Positions 35,734-46,056 of a stretch of 64,000 nucleotides of DNA are shown one piece after another. The notes beneath the pieces are model-generated. The model was not told the origin of the DNA. It was given only the letters and a program-made list of their open reading frames with translations, and did not search any database. The DNA comes from an uncultured Gammaproteobacteria bacterium (lineage in GTDB: Bacteria > Pseudomonadota > Gammaproteobacteria > HyVt-429): positions 62,001 to 126,000 of the forward strand of contig CAMYOD010000078.1 in NCBI GenBank assembly GCA_947259975.1. Direction: 5' to 3'. Position 1 is the first letter of the stretch; the number at the start of each line of letters is the position of its first letter. The position numbers and the translations under genes are program-made.

Positions 35734-36672
35734 CTAGCGTGACGCGCGGAGGAACCTGCGCGGATTAATCGGTCGACCGTTGCGCAGAAATTCGAAGTGC
35801 AGATGCGGTCCGGTGGAACGGCCGCTATTGCCGACCAATGCAATTTCCTCACCCTTTTCCACCTTATCGCCGATCTCAACCAGAATCGCCAGGGTATGGG
35901 CATAGCGGGTTGTATTGCCGTTGCCGTGGTTGATCTCGACCATGCGTCCATAGCCGGACTCCTCGCCCGCATGGGTTACGACTCCGGACGCCAGTGCCTT
36001 GACCGGCCGCCCCGGCTTGGTCGCGATGTCCACGCCCTGATGGAAGGCACGCCGCCCGTTAAACGGATCGCGGCGATAACCGAAATTCGAAGAGATATAA
36101 CCGCCCACCACGGGCCAGCCTTTCGGGTCCAGGGAATCCTGTAACTGCCGATCCATGATCATCGCCTCGAGCAATGTCAGCTCCTGGTGCTTCGTGTCCG
36201 CTTGCAGCGCCAGTTCGTCGAGCGCCGTGAGCAGCTCCGATTTCTGCGCGCCCGCCAGCGCCGAGCGGGGCTCCGGGCCGCCGATCGCCGGCTCCGCGTC
36301 GAAATTGAACTCACCCTTGTCGAGCTGCGCCATCTCGGTGAGACGCTGTCCCAGCGCGTTAATGCGCAGCACTTGCGCCTGGATCCGACCCATATGCGCG
36401 GCCAGGGCGTTCAAATGGGTCTCGGCCTGTTGCCTGGCGGTGTCGATCTCGTCGCGCTGCGCGGCGAGGGTCTGCTGAAGTTTCGTGACGTAGACAGGGT
36501 CGAGGTGGGGGGCAGCGGCCCGTGTTAAGGTGCTGGTGATCTGATAGGCGCCGAAACCGATACCGGCCGGCAGTAGAACCAGCAGCAGGAATGCCAGAAT
36601 CAGCACCCGGCGGCGCGGCAGGCAACTCGTCGTTCGGTTAACATTCTTATCCGGAACTAATAGGATGTGCAT
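35734..36672 (-). CDS. M23-family (LytM-type) peptidoglycan peptidase
   Basis: 312 residues. An N-terminal membrane anchor (RRRVLILAFLLLVLLPAGIGFGAYQI) is followed by a coiled-coil segment rich in Gln/Glu/Leu (about 65-170) and a C-terminal lysostaphin-like domain. The zinc site is intact: HQGVD in the first motif and HLHFE in the second, so it should be catalytically active rather than an EnvC/NlpD-type activator. M23 genes between lpxC and secA are common in Gammaproteobacteria lacking secM. It is divergent from dciA. Confidence 0.9.
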   Translation of the reverse strand: MHILLVPDKNVNRTTSCLPRRRVLILAFLLLVLLPAGIGFGAYQITSTLTRAAAPHLDPVYVTKLQQTLAAQRDEIDTARQQAETHLNALAAHMGRIQAQVLRINALGQRLTEMAQLDKGEFNFDAEPAIGGPEPRSALAGAQKSELLTALDELALQADTKHQELTLLEAMIMDRQLQDSLDPKGWPVVGGYISSNFGYRRDPFNGRRAFHQGVDIATKPGRPVKALASGVVTHAGEESGYGRMVEINHGNGNTTRYAHTLAILVEIGDKVEKGEEIALVGNSGRSTGPHLHFEFLRNGRPINPRRFLRASR

Positions 36673-36753
36673 AAACTACCTTTCCCAAACAAGACAGCGA
36701 CCGTGCCGCTGTTTAATTACTGGTCCGTCGGCTGAGCTTATAGTATAGAAGCT

Positions 36754-37230
36754 TTGCCCAAGCCTGCATTTAAATCGATCGCCGCGGTCCTCGGCGACGC
36801 CCTTGTGCATCAATCTGATGTCGCGGCCACCTTAAGCATGCACCAGAAGCTGCATGCCCTTTGGCTCACCCAGATCCCTGCGCCGCTTTGCCAGCACAGC
36901 TGGCCCGCGAGTTATCGGGACGGCTGTCTGTATGTGGAAACAGACTCGTCCGCCTGGGCCAGTATGATCCGGCTGCGCGAGCGGTCATTGGTAGACCAGC
37001 TATGCAAGCAACCGGACATGGCTGCGCTCCAACGGCTACGGGTTCGCGTCTCACCCAGGACGCTGACCCCTGCAAACAAGCCGTCGCGCCGTCGTATCCC
37101 TGCCGCTAATGCCAGCGGCCTGCTCATGCGGGTTGCTGACGATATCAGCGACCCAAGGCTGAAGACCGCGTTGCGCAAACTGGCGCAAACGATGGCCCTG
37201 CAGCGGGCGAACCAAAAACGGATGAAGTAA
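36754..37230 (+). CDS. dciA: DUF721/DciA-family helicase-loading protein
   Basis: 158 residues. The N-terminal DciA domain is recognisable (LHALWLTQIPAPLCQHSWPASYRDGCLYVETDSSAWA and LRERSLVDQL). DciA is the ancestral loader of the replicative helicase DnaB in bacteria lacking DnaC or DnaI. The start is TTG at 36754 with a poor ribosome site. It is convergent with lpxC; only three bases separate the two stop codons. Confidence 0.8.
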   Translation: MPKPAFKSIAAVLGDALVHQSDVAATLSMHQKLHALWLTQIPAPLCQHSWPASYRDGCLYVETDSSAWASMIRLRERSLVDQLCKQPDMAALQRLRVRVSPRTLTPANKPSRRRIPAANASGLLMRVADDISDPRLKTALRKLAQTMALQRANQKRMK

Positions 37231-37233
37231 GTA

Positions 37234-38145
37234 CTAAACTGCCGGGACGGTACGAATAAACGCAATCGGCGCTTTTTCCGCTTCGTCGAAGGAAACGATT
37301 TCCCAGGCATCCGTGTCGTTGACCACCGCGCGCAGCAATCGGTTATTTAACGCATGACCCGACTTATGTGCACTGAACGCGCCGATCAACGGATGGCCCA
37401 GGAGATAGAGATCCCCGATGGCATCGAGCACTTTATGTTTGACGAACTCGTCCTCATACCGCAATCCATCGTCATTCAGTATGTGGAACGAATCCATCAC
37501 AATCGCATTATCCAGACTGCCGCCGCGCGCCAAACCGACTTCTCGCAGCGCCTCGAGATCATGCATGAACCCGAAGGTGCGGGCCCGGCTGACCTCCTTC
37601 ACAAAGGAAGTCGTTGAAAAGTCAACGCTGGCCTGCTGTACGGCGTTCTTGAAAATCGGATGATCGAAATCGATCTCGAATGAAACCTTGAAACCGTCAA
37701 GCGGCTCAAACTGGGCCCACTTGTCGCCGTCCTGAATCCGCACCTTTTTGCGGATTCGAATGAAATTCTTTGCAGTATTCTGTTCTTCGATGCCAGCGGA
37801 CTGAATGAGAAACACAAACGGACCGGCACTCCCATCCATGATCGGAACTTCCGGCGCCGTGAGGTCGACATAGGCATTGTCGATACCGAGTCCCGCAAAT
37901 GCCGACATCAAATGTTCGATAGTTGAAATCTTGACACCGTCGCGCTCCAGCGTCGTCGATAAGCGAGTGTCGCCGACGTACTCGGGGCGGGCGGGAACCT
38001 CCACCGGGACATCCAGATCGATGCGCCGGAACGTGATACCGGTATCGGGCGCCGCGGGCCGCAGGGTGAGATAGACCTTCTCGCCGGTGTGCAAACCAAC
38101 ACCGGTCGCCCGGATGACGTTTTTTAGGGTGCGTTGTTTAATCAT
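37234..38145 (-). CDS. lpxC: UDP-3-O-acyl-N-acetylglucosamine deacetylase
   Basis: 303-residue zinc amidase, the committed step of lipid A synthesis. Zinc ligands lie in [16 protein letters not shown] and [15 protein letters not shown]; the catalytic region also includes [12 protein letters not shown] near the C-terminus. The ATG at 38145 ([15 protein letters not shown]) is the family start; the frame is open upstream but that part is not conserved. It follows ftsZ at the end of the dcw cluster, as in Escherichia and Pseudomonas, with a long gap. Confidence 0.97.
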   Translation of the reverse strand: MIKQRTLKNVIRATGVGLHTGEKVYLTLRPAAPDTGITFRRIDLDVPVEVPARPEYVGDTRLSTTLERDGVKISTIEHLMSAFAGLGIDNAYVDLTAPEVPIMDGSAGPFVFLIQSAGIEEQNTAKNFIRIRKKVRIQDGDKWAQFEPLDGFKVSFEIDFDHPIFKNAVQQASVDFSTTSFVKEVSRARTFGFMHDLEALREVGLARGGSLDNAIVMDSFHILNDDGLRYEDEFVKHKVLDAIGDLYLLGHPLIGAFSAHKSGHALNNRLLRAVVNDTDAWEIVSFDEAEKAPIAFIRTVPAV

Positions 38146-38451
38146 TATTAAAAGAGAGCGAATCCCACAGTACTGTGTCTGTTCTTGTCGATCCTTTCCC
38201 GACGCTCGGTCTTCCAAGATCCGTCGTCGCCGGGGTGCGCCTTGCCTGCATCGCAAGCGGCGATGCCCAGTTGCCATTAGGGGACCCGCCTGGACGCCGC
38301 AATCCTACAGCATATTCAGGTGTTTGTGTACCTCGGTTCATCGGCTCAATGGCACCCTCCACCGCCGGTCCCGGACGCCCGACGCGACCCGGCAATAAAC
38401 TTACTTTTCATACGTCTATTGCGCACAGCGGGTTCACCCCGGGTGACCGCG
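38146..38451 (-). other. Intergenic region between ftsZ and lpxC
   Basis: 306 bases without a gene on either strand that I can support. Near the ftsZ end, GGTTCACCCCGGGTGACC (38430-38447) is a near-palindrome but has no T run. A promoter for lpxC probably lies here; no box pair stood out. Confidence 0.4.
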
Positions 38452-39600
38452 CTAATCCGCCTGACGCCGCAGAAACGCCGGCACATCCAGGTATTCCATG
38501 TCCTCGTCCACGGCAGCCGCCGTGGCCCGGGCCGCCTGCTGGCCGCGCCGGTTGCGGATCACCGTCGGTGTATTCAGGGAATCATAGTCCGGTTTCTTCG
38601 GTCCCGTTTCCACCAACTTGGGTGCCGCCGACGGGAGCTTCGCGCCCTCTCCGATTCCGGTGGCGACCATGGTGACGCGAAAATCGCCGGCCATATCCGG
38701 GTCGATGACGGTACCGATGATGACGGTTGCATCTTCGGAAGCGAACTCGCGTACCGTGTTGCCGACCTCCTCGAATTCACCAATTGCCAGATCCAGTCCC
38801 GCCGTCACGTTCACCAGAATACCCCGGGCACCGGCGATGTTTACGTCCTCAAGCAACGGACTGAAGATCGCTGCGCGGGCTGCTTCAACTGCGCGCGATT
38901 CGCCGCTGGCGGACGCCGAACCCATCATCGCCACGCCCATCTCGGACATTACGGTTTTGACATCGGCGAAGTCGACATTGATCTGACCGGGCCGCGTAAT
39001 CAGCTCGGCGATACCCTGGACCGCACCTTGCAAGACGTCATTCGCTTTACTGAACGCTTCCAGTAACGTCGCGCCCTTGCCGACAACATCGAGGAGCTTT
39101 TCGTTGGGAATCACGATGAGTGAGTCGACGACATCCTTTAACTCGTTAATTCCATACTCCGCGATCCCCAGCCGTTTGCGTCCTTCAAACGAGAACGGCC
39201 GCGTCACCACCGCGACGGTCAGGATATCCATCTCCTTGGCAATTTGTGCCACAACCGGTGCCGCACCGGTACCGGTACCGCCACCCATGCCGGCGGTAAT
39301 GAACACCATGTCGGCGCCCGACAGGGCCTCGGCGATGCGATCGCGATCTTCCACCGCGGCCTGATGCCCGATTTGCGGATCCGCGCCCGCACCCAGCCCC
39401 TTGGTGAGATTGGTACCGAGTTGCAGGATTGTCGGCGCCGATGCTTTATTCAAGGCCTGCGCGTCCGTATTCGCGCTGATGAAATCGACGCCCTCGATGT
39501 TGGCCGAAACCATGTGATCCAGGGCGTTACCGCCACCGCCACCGACTCCGATCACTTTGATTACGGCTTGCTGCCCGTAGGTATCCATCAATTCAAACAT
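38452..39600 (-). CDS. ftsZ: Cell division protein FtsZ
   Basis: 382-residue tubulin-like GTPase that forms the division ring. The N-terminal GTP loop GGGGGNALDHM and tubulin signature GMGGGTGTGAAPVVAQIAKE are present, as is the T7 catalytic loop (NVDFADVKTVM). A variable linker ends in the conserved C-terminal peptide EYLDVPAFLRRQAD that binds FtsA and ZipA. AGGAGG precedes the ATG at 39600. 142 bases after ftsA, enough for its own promoter. Confidence 0.98.
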   Translation of the reverse strand: MFELMDTYGQQAVIKVIGVGGGGGNALDHMVSANIEGVDFISANTDAQALNKASAPTILQLGTNLTKGLGAGADPQIGHQAAVEDRDRIAEALSGADMVFITAGMGGGTGTGAAPVVAQIAKEMDILTVAVVTRPFSFEGRKRLGIAEYGINELKDVVDSLIVIPNEKLLDVVGKGATLLEAFSKANDVLQGAVQGIAELITRPGQINVDFADVKTVMSEMGVAMMGSASASGESRAVEAARAAIFSPLLEDVNIAGARGILVNVTAGLDLAIGEFEEVGNTVREFASEDATVIIGTVIDPDMAGDFRVTMVATGIGEGAKLPSAAPKLVETGPKKPDYDSLNTPTVIRNRRGQQAARATAAAVDEDMEYLDVPAFLRRQAD

Positions 39601-39742
39601 GACGCTGCCTCCTATTTGATTGCGCATGGCGCAAAATCGAAATGTTATATGTAAAACGCTTGACCATTTTCCGGTCCATAAACTCTATTCCTGTAAATCT
39701 CTCAATCTGACCCACCGCATGTAGCATCACCTCAATCACCCT

Positions 39743-40978
39743 CTAGAAATTGCCCTGAAACCAACTCTTCATCTTCTCGTATACCGATTTGAAATTCGGC
39801 CGCACATTTGCATCCTTACGCTCCATAGCACGATTGTGGTGCCCAAAAAGAATCAGGCCCACGCCCGTCGCATAGACGGGACTGCGCACCACATCACTGA
39901 GGCCACCGATGTACTGGGGCACGCCGAGCCGCACCGGGGCATGGAATATTTCTTCCGCCAGTTCGACCATGCCCTCCATCTTGGAACTGCCGCCGGTCAG
40001 CACGATGCCGGAGCCAATGAGATCCTCGAAGCCGCTACGCCGAAGCTCGGCGAGCACCAGGCCATACAGCTCCTCGATTCGCGGCTCAATGACCTCGGCC
40101 AGCGTCTGCCGCGCCAAGGTGCGTGGCGGGCGATCACCGACGCTGGGGGTCTCGATGGTTTCGTCGCGACTCGCCAGCTGCGTCAATGCGCAGGCGTATT
40201 TCAACTTGATTTCTTCCGCCGCCTGGGTGGGCGTACGTAACGCTACAGCGATGTCGTTGGTGACCTGGTCACCCGCAATCGGAATGACCGCGGTGTGGCG
40301 AATTGCGCCTTCGGTGAAAATCGCGATGTCGGTCGTGCCGCCACCGATATCGACCAGACAAACACCCAACTCCTTTTCATCGTCGGTCAGGACCGACTGG
40401 CTGGAGGCAAGTTGTTCGAGGATGATGTCGTCCACTTCCAGACCGCAGCGACGAATACATTTCACGATGTTCTGCGCCGCACTCACCGCACCGGTGACGA
40501 TGTGCACTTTTGCCTCCAGACGCACACCACTCATGCCGATGGGCTCGCGTATGCCGTCCTGTCCGTCGATGATGTATTCCTGGGGCAGGATGTGCAGCAC
40601 CTTCTGATCCATCGGAATCGCCAGGGCGCGTGCGGCTTCGATTACACGCTCGACGTCCTGTTGATCCACTTCCTGATTACGGATCGCGACGACGCCGTGA
40701 GAATTGAAGCTGCCGATATGTGCCCCGGCGATACCGGCGAAGACCGAATAGATCTGACAGCCGGCCATCAGCTCGGCCTCCTCGACTGCGCGCTGAATCG
40801 ACTGCACGGTGGACTCAATATTGGCGACCACGCCTTTCTTCATTCCCCGCGCGGGATGATGACCGACACCAATGACCTCGACGTCACCACTGGGTGACAC
40901 CTCGCCGACAATAGCCAGAACCTTGGAAGTTCCAATGTCGAGACCCACGATGAGCCGGTCGTCTACTTTTTTTGTCAT
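39743..40978 (-). CDS. ftsA: Cell division protein FtsA
   Basis: 411-residue actin-like membrane tether for FtsZ. N-terminal LIVGLDIGTSKVLAIVGEV, the phosphate-binding VDIGGGTTDIAIF and the adenosine motif GIVLTGGSSKMEGM are all there; the C-terminus ends in the membrane-targeting helix (YEKMKSWFQGNF). The start codon overlaps the ftsQ stop (TAATG). Confidence 0.97.
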   Translation of the reverse strand: MTKKVDDRLIVGLDIGTSKVLAIVGEVSPSGDVEVIGVGHHPARGMKKGVVANIESTVQSIQRAVEEAELMAGCQIYSVFAGIAGAHIGSFNSHGVVAIRNQEVDQQDVERVIEAARALAIPMDQKVLHILPQEYIIDGQDGIREPIGMSGVRLEAKVHIVTGAVSAAQNIVKCIRRCGLEVDDIILEQLASSQSVLTDDEKELGVCLVDIGGGTTDIAIFTEGAIRHTAVIPIAGDQVTNDIAVALRTPTQAAEEIKLKYACALTQLASRDETIETPSVGDRPPRTLARQTLAEVIEPRIEELYGLVLAELRRSGFEDLIGSGIVLTGGSSKMEGMVELAEEIFHAPVRLGVPQYIGGLSDVVRSPVYATGVGLILFGHHNRAMERKDANVRPNFKSVYEKMKSWFQGNF

Positions 40979-41757
40979 TAATTGACCCCTTGAACCTGTT
41001 CCGACGGCGGTACCGAATCCTGTGCGTGCCAGACGACGGCAAACCCGTTCGGATAACGCAGATCGGCATTACGCATCACGGCATCGTCGCGTTGTGACAG
41101 CTCACGATAAGCGGCTACGAACCGCTGCAAGCGTTCGCCGACCGCATGGCGACCGACCATCAACGTCAATTCGGCGTTCGCATCGGCCTTCGGCCTGACA
41201 CGGACTACCCAGCTGTCCCGCGCCGTGAGCGTTAGAGCTGTTATGCTTAATCCACTCGTACCCATGACATCGGCCAATTCACCGTATTTTCGGAACACCT
41301 CCTTATGGGTCCCGCGCGGCCCGTCAAGTGAAACCATGGTTGCTGAATTCACAACCTCGAGATCGACCATGTCGCCCACGGAATTGAGCCAGGCGTGTTG
41401 CCCCCAGCGCGCGACCAACTGATGTTCGGTAATCTGGATGTGCACGGACTGTGGCCACTCGCGCCGGACCGCGACACGATGCACCCAGGGCACGGATTTC
41501 GCGGCGGCCTCGATACGACGCAGGTCGAGCGCAAAGAAATTACCGGCGGCGGCATCGGCCACCGCGCGCTCAAGTTCGACCGGATCGACGTGATCGAAGG
41601 CACCCTCGAAACTGACCCGCGACACCGGAAAGGCCTCGGGTTGCAGAAGCCGATCTGCCAATACCACCATGCCGGTGACGATCACCAGCATCAGCACCAG
41701 CAACCAGCTGTAATGACGCCGCGATCCGGCAATCAATCGTGCAAACGCCTCACCCAT
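40978..41757 (-). CDS. ftsQ: Cell division protein FtsQ
   Basis: 259-residue single-pass protein: short cytosolic tail, helix (YSWLLVLMLVIVTGMVVLADRLL), a periplasmic POTRA domain (VSRVSFEGAFDHVDPVELERAV) and the FtsQ beta domain (WVHRVAVRREWPQSVHIQITEHQLVARWG). Recruits FtsB/FtsL to the septum. Overlaps ddl by eight bases and ftsA by one. Confidence 0.93.
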   Translation of the reverse strand: MGEAFARLIAGSRRHYSWLLVLMLVIVTGMVVLADRLLQPEAFPVSRVSFEGAFDHVDPVELERAVADAAAGNFFALDLRRIEAAAKSVPWVHRVAVRREWPQSVHIQITEHQLVARWGQHAWLNSVGDMVDLEVVNSATMVSLDGPRGTHKEVFRKYGELADVMGTSGLSITALTLTARDSWVVRVRPKADANAELTLMVGRHAVGERLQRFVAAYRELSQRDDAVMRNADLRYPNGFAVVWHAQDSVPPSEQVQGVN

Positions 41758-42667
41758 GTTCCGATGCCGTCTCCAGTATTCTTGTCACCAGTTGATCGAA
41801 TTCGATGCCGGCATGCTCTGCCGCCATCGGCACGAGACTGTGGTCGGTCATCCCAGGCACTGTGTTCACCTCGAGAAAATACGGCGCACCCGTGTCGTCG
41901 AGCATAAAATCGACGCGTCCCCAGCCGCTGCAGCCCAACACGTCGAATGCCTGCTTCGCCAGATCGCGTAATTCGTTTTCGCGCGCCGGTTCGAGACCGC
42001 AGGGGCAGACGTATCGTGTTGTGTCGCTGCTGTACTTGGCCTCGTAGTCGTAGAACTCATGCGGAGTCTCGAGCCGTATCAATGGCAGGTCATGGTCCTG
42101 CAGAATTGAGGCGGTAAACTCGGATCCACCAATCCAGCGCTCGAGCAGAACTTCATCGTCGTAGCGCGCCGCGTCGTGCCACGCGTCCTGCAACTCGCGG
42201 GTTGATTCAACTTTTGCGATACCCAGGCTCGAGCCCTCCCGGTTTGGCTTTACCATCAAGGGAAAACCGATTTCCTGCGCACAGTCATCGAGACCATCCG
42301 CCGAGGCCGGTACCGCGAATGCCGGCGTGGGTATTCCGGCGGCGGACCAGACCTGCTTGCAGCGGATCTTGTCCATCGCCAGCGCCGAACCCAATACGCC
42401 GCTGCCGGTGTAGGGCAAGCCGACCACTTCGAGCGCCCCTTGAATCACTCCGTCCTCGCCCCAGCGCCCGTGTAGCGCGATAAAGGCCGCGCGGTAGTCG
42501 CCGGCCGCCAGGTCGTCCAGCACCGCGGGACCGGCATCGATGCCGTCGGCCACCACGCCCTGGCGCTGCAACGCGGCCAATACCGCCGCACCGCTCTGAA
42601 GCGAGATTTCACGTTCCGCCGAGATACCGCCCATCAATACCGCCACTTGTTGCGCTCCTCCGCTCAT
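41750..42667 (-). CDS. ddl: D-alanine--D-alanine ligase
   Basis: 305-residue ATP-grasp enzyme that makes the D-Ala-D-Ala dipeptide for MurF. Features: VLMGGISAEREISLQSG, FIALHGRWGEDGVIQG, the ATP-grasp lysine segment FPLMVKPNREGSSLGIAKV and the metal-binding FLEVNTVPGMTDHSLVPMAA. Ends eight bases inside ftsQ and overlaps murB by four bases. DdlB-type by location. Confidence 0.96.
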   Translation of the reverse strand: MSGGAQQVAVLMGGISAEREISLQSGAAVLAALQRQGVVADGIDAGPAVLDDLAAGDYRAAFIALHGRWGEDGVIQGALEVVGLPYTGSGVLGSALAMDKIRCKQVWSAAGIPTPAFAVPASADGLDDCAQEIGFPLMVKPNREGSSLGIAKVESTRELQDAWHDAARYDDEVLLERWIGGSEFTASILQDHDLPLIRLETPHEFYDYEAKYSSDTTRYVCPCGLEPARENELRDLAKQAFDVLGCSGWGRVDFMLDDTGAPYFLEVNTVPGMTDHSLVPMAAEHAGIEFDQLVTRILETASEHG

Positions 42668-43584
42668 ACGGTCTCACCGACGATGCGGACTTCCCGCACC
42701 AGGTCTACGCCGTGCTGCTGCAAAACCTCCGCATGCACGCGTTCAATGAGTCGTTCAATGTCCGCCGCCGTCGCGCCACCAGAATTCACGATGAAGTTCG
42801 CATGCAAATCCGAGATGCAGGCCTTGCCCTCACAGAGCCCCTTAAGCCCCGCCGTTTCGATGAGTCGGGCGGCATGGTCGTTGGGCGGATTACGGAACAC
42901 CGACCCCGCATTGGGGATCTGCGTCGGCTGTGCCGCCCCGCGCCGCGCCAACAGGTCACGGATGCGCGCCTTGCCCTCCTCCGGGTCGCCGGTCTGTAAT
43001 TGAAAGCAGGCGGCGACAAACCACTCGCCCGCCGGACCGCGCACGCTGCGGTAGGCGATCTCATAGTCCGCCGGCGCACGTTTGCGGATGCGACCAAAGC
43101 GATCGATGGTTTCCACTTCCGCCACCCGCGACCAGGTCTCACTGCCGAACGCGCCCGCGTTCATTGCCAGCGCGCCGCCGACGGTGCCGGGGATACCGGC
43201 GAGAAATTCGGCGCCGGCGAGTCCGTGGCGACTGCTAAAGCGCGCCACCTTGGCGCTGGGAACGCCGGCCTCGGCGCGTACCACATTGGGTAACAGCAGC
43301 TCGATATGGCCCAGGGCCCCGGTGGTGCAAACCACCGTGCCGCGGATGCCGCCGTCGCGCACCAGCAGGTTGCTGCCCAAACCGACCCAGGTCAGCGGTT
43401 CGTCTGCATCCAGGCCGCCGAGAAAGACACACAGGTCATCCAGGTCCGCGGGCTGGTAAAACCGATCCGCCGGCCCGCCCACGCGCCAACTGGTGTGTGT
43501 GGCCATGGACTCGTTTTCACGCAGCCGACCGCGCAACGTGCCGCGCCCGGAGCTCGATCCGCATTTCGCCGCCGCCACCATCAT
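42664..43584 (-). CDS. murB: UDP-N-acetylenolpyruvoylglucosamine reductase
   Basis: 306-residue FAD enzyme that reduces the enolpyruvyl ether to UDP-MurNAc. FAD-binding strings are [14 protein letters not shown] and [13 protein letters not shown]; the catalytic [16 protein letters not shown] contains the serine proton donor, and [14 protein letters not shown] is near the C-terminus. This is the shorter, type II-like form. Its ATG overlaps the murC stop by four bases. Confidence 0.95.
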   Translation of the reverse strand: MMVAAAKCGSSSGRGTLRGRLRENESMATHTSWRVGGPADRFYQPADLDDLCVFLGGLDADEPLTWVGLGSNLLVRDGGIRGTVVCTTGALGHIELLLPNVVRAEAGVPSAKVARFSSRHGLAGAEFLAGIPGTVGGALAMNAGAFGSETWSRVAEVETIDRFGRIRKRAPADYEIAYRSVRGPAGEWFVAACFQLQTGDPEEGKARIRDLLARRGAAQPTQIPNAGSVFRNPPNDHAARLIETAGLKGLCEGKACISDLHANFIVNSGGATAADIERLIERVHAEVLQQHGVDLVREVRIVGETV

Positions 43585-44984
43585 TTCTCCCCGTGCTCCG
43601 AGGCGAGTGCGGCCGCCAGATCGGCGGCGGCCTGGCCGATGCTGCCGGCACCCAGGGTCAACACGATGTCGCCGGCCTGCAGGACGTCCTTCAAGACGCC
43701 GGCCAGATCACCGAGCTGCTCGACGAAGATCGGGTTGGCGCGACCGCGCGCGCGGATTGCGCGGCATAGCGAGCGACCGTCGGCCTCGGGTAGCGGCGTC
43801 TCACCGGCGGCGTAGACCTCGGTGATCAACAGCGGCTCGCAGTCCGCCAACACCTGACTGAAATCATCCAACAAATGGTGGGTGCGGCTGTAGCGATGCG
43901 GCTGGAAGATCACCACCACGCGCCGGTCCGGCCAGGCACCCGCCACCGCCTGCAGGGTGGCGGCGATTTCACGGGGGTGGTGGGCATAGTCGTCCACGAA
44001 ACGTACCTCACCACCGGCCATCGGCACGCTGCCGACGATCTGCATGCGCCGGGCGATGCCCTGAAACTCGGCGAGACCACGCGCGATGTCCTCGGCCGTA
44101 CAACCGACCTCGTGCGCGACCGCGATTGCCGCCAGGGCATTCAGCACGTTGTGCCGACCGGGATAATTCAGATTTACCGTCAGCCAGGGGGTGCCGCGGC
44201 GCTCGACCTCGAATCGCATTTGCACACCGTCCGCCTCGATGTGGGTGGCGCGAAAATCCGCGCCCGCTGCCGTGCCGTAGGTCAACACCGGTTTCTGAAT
44301 TGCCGGCAACACTTCCTGCACCCCCGGGTCATCTACGCACATCACCGCCAGGCCGTAGAACGGCAGGTGGTGCAGGAATTCGACAAACGTTTTCTTGAGT
44401 ACGCCGAAATCGCCGCCGTAGGTTTCCAGATGATCCACGTCAATATTTGTCACCACCGCCATCAGTGGTTGCAGATGCAGGAACGAGGCATCGCTTTCAT
44501 CGGCCTCCGCCACCAGATACTCGCCTGACCCGAGCCGCGCATTCGCCCCGGCGCTGTTCAGGCGACCCCCGATCACGAAGGTGGGATCGAATCCGCCCGC
44601 CGCCAGTACGCTGGCGACCAGGCTGGTGGTGGTGGTCTTGCCGTGCGTACCGGCGATGGCGATACCTTTCTGAAACCGCATCAGCTCACCGAGCATCTCG
44701 GCGCGTGGAATGACCGGTATCTTCTGCTGCCGTGCGGCCGTCACTTCGGGATTGCCTTCCCGTACCGCAGTGGAGGTCACCACGACATCGGCACCCGCAA
44801 CCCACTCCGCACTGTGACCGATATGAATCGTGGCGCCGAGATCACGCAGTCGGCGGGTGTTCGCACCGTCCTGCATATCGGAGCCGGACACCTCGTAACC
44901 CTGATTAGTCAGGACCTCGGCGATACCGCTCATACCCGCGCCCCCGATACCGACGAAATGTATATGTCGAATCCGATCACGCAC
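43581..44984 (-). CDS. murC: UDP-N-acetylmuramate--L-alanine ligase
   Basis: 467-residue Mur ligase adding the first amino acid of the stem peptide. N-terminal Rossmann loop [20 protein letters not shown] loop [16 protein letters not shown], central [14 protein letters not shown] and the C-terminal [10 protein letters not shown] motif are intact. Overlaps murG by eight bases. Confidence 0.97.
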   Translation of the reverse strand: MRDRIRHIHFVGIGGAGMSGIAEVLTNQGYEVSGSDMQDGANTRRLRDLGATIHIGHSAEWVAGADVVVTSTAVREGNPEVTAARQQKIPVIPRAEMLGELMRFQKGIAIAGTHGKTTTTSLVASVLAAGGFDPTFVIGGRLNSAGANARLGSGEYLVAEADESDASFLHLQPLMAVVTNIDVDHLETYGGDFGVLKKTFVEFLHHLPFYGLAVMCVDDPGVQEVLPAIQKPVLTYGTAAGADFRATHIEADGVQMRFEVERRGTPWLTVNLNYPGRHNVLNALAAIAVAHEVGCTAEDIARGLAEFQGIARRMQIVGSVPMAGGEVRFVDDYAHHPREIAATLQAVAGAWPDRRVVVIFQPHRYSRTHHLLDDFSQVLADCEPLLITEVYAAGETPLPEADGRSLCRAIRARGRANPIFVEQLGDLAGVLKDVLQAGDIVLTLGAGSIGQAAADLAAALASEHGEK

Positions 44985-46056
44985 CCACCGCCTCCATACA
45001 CATCTGTGTCACACGCTCCGTTGCATCGAAGCGCGCCAGAGAGTGTGCTCGTTCCGCCATGTCGTAGACGCGCTCACGATCGCGACTGAGTTCACTCAAC
45101 AAGTCCACCAGGCGTTCATTGGTCAACTCTTTTTGCGGCAACAGGATCGCGGCGTCACGATCGGAAAGGTAGTGCGCGTTGAAGGTCTGGTGATCGCTCA
45201 CCGCAAAGGGATATGGCACCAGAATCGCCGCAACCCCGGCGGCGGCCAGTTCGGCGACAGTCATGGCACCGGCGCGGGCCAACACCACATCGGCCCAGTC
45301 ATAGGCGGCGGCCATATCATCGACAAACTCGTGCACCTCGGCGTCGACATTGAGCTCGCGGTACCGTGCCTGTACAAGCTCACCGCGCCCGCGTCCGCAC
45401 TGATGTCGCACCTCCGGTCGTAGCCCGGTAGCCATCTGCGCCAGTACCGCCGGCACCCGTTCGTTAAACACGCGGGCGCCCAGGCTACCGCCGACCACCA
45501 GGAGTCGTAAGCGCCCCGAACGTCCACTCAGACGCTGCGCGGGAGGCGCCATCTGCGCGATTTCGGGTCGTACCGGATTGCCGACATAGGTTGCGCGATC
45601 ACGGCGTATCCCTTGCGAGACTGGAAATCCGGTCATGACCACGTCGGCCACGCGCGCCAACCAACGATTGGTCAAACCGGCCACCGCGTTGGCCTCGTGA
45701 ATCAACAAGGGCCGGCGCAGCAACCACGCGACCAGACCGCCGGGACCGGCGACGAAACCACCCATGCCCAGCAGACCGTCGGGGCGCCAGCGCAGGACGG
45801 CGGCAACCGCCTGGATCATGGCGACGAGTACGCGCAGGGGGGCCAACAGCCAGCCCAGGACACCCTTGCCGCGCAAGCCCCGGATCGCGATCCACGCCAT
45901 CTCAATTCCCGCCGCCGGCACCGCGCGTGCCTCAAGCCCGGCGCGCGTGCCCAGCCACACCACCTGAACGCCACGCTCACGTAACTGGCGCGCCACCGCG
46001 AGTGCCGGAAACACGTGCCCACCTGTCCCGCCGGCCATAATCATTAACGTTCTCAC
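44977..46056 (-). CDS. murG: Lipid II-forming GlcNAc transferase
   Basis: 359-residue peripheral glycosyltransferase (GT28) that converts lipid I to lipid II. N-terminal [16 protein letters not shown], central [16 protein letters not shown] and the UDP-GlcNAc site [37 protein letters not shown] are present. GTG at 46056 overlaps the ftsW stop as GTGA and gives [13 protein letters not shown] at 46044 is an alternative with GGAGG further upstream. A longer open frame inside ftsW is rejected. Confidence 0.95.
   Translation of the reverse strand: MRTLMIMAGGTGGHVFPALAVARQLRERGVQVVWLGTRAGLEARAVPAAGIEMAWIAIRGLRGKGVLGWLLAPLRVLVAMIQAVAAVLRWRPDGLLGMGGFVAGPGGLVAWLLRRPLLIHEANAVAGLTNRWLARVADVVMTGFPVSQGIRRDRATYVGNPVRPEIAQMAPPAQRLSGRSGRLRLLVVGGSLGARVFNERVPAVLAQMATGLRPEVRHQCGRGRGELVQARYRELNVDAEVHEFVDDMAAAYDWADVVLARAGAMTVAELAAAGVAAILVPYPFAVSDHQTFNAHYLSDRDAAILLPQKELTNERLVDLLSELSRDRERVYDMAERAHSLARFDATERVTQMCMEAVGA

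Noticed and set aside
38175-39066. Plus-strand open frames over ftsZ and the ftsZ-lpxC gap
   Set aside because: Low-complexity antisense frames; no recognisable domain.
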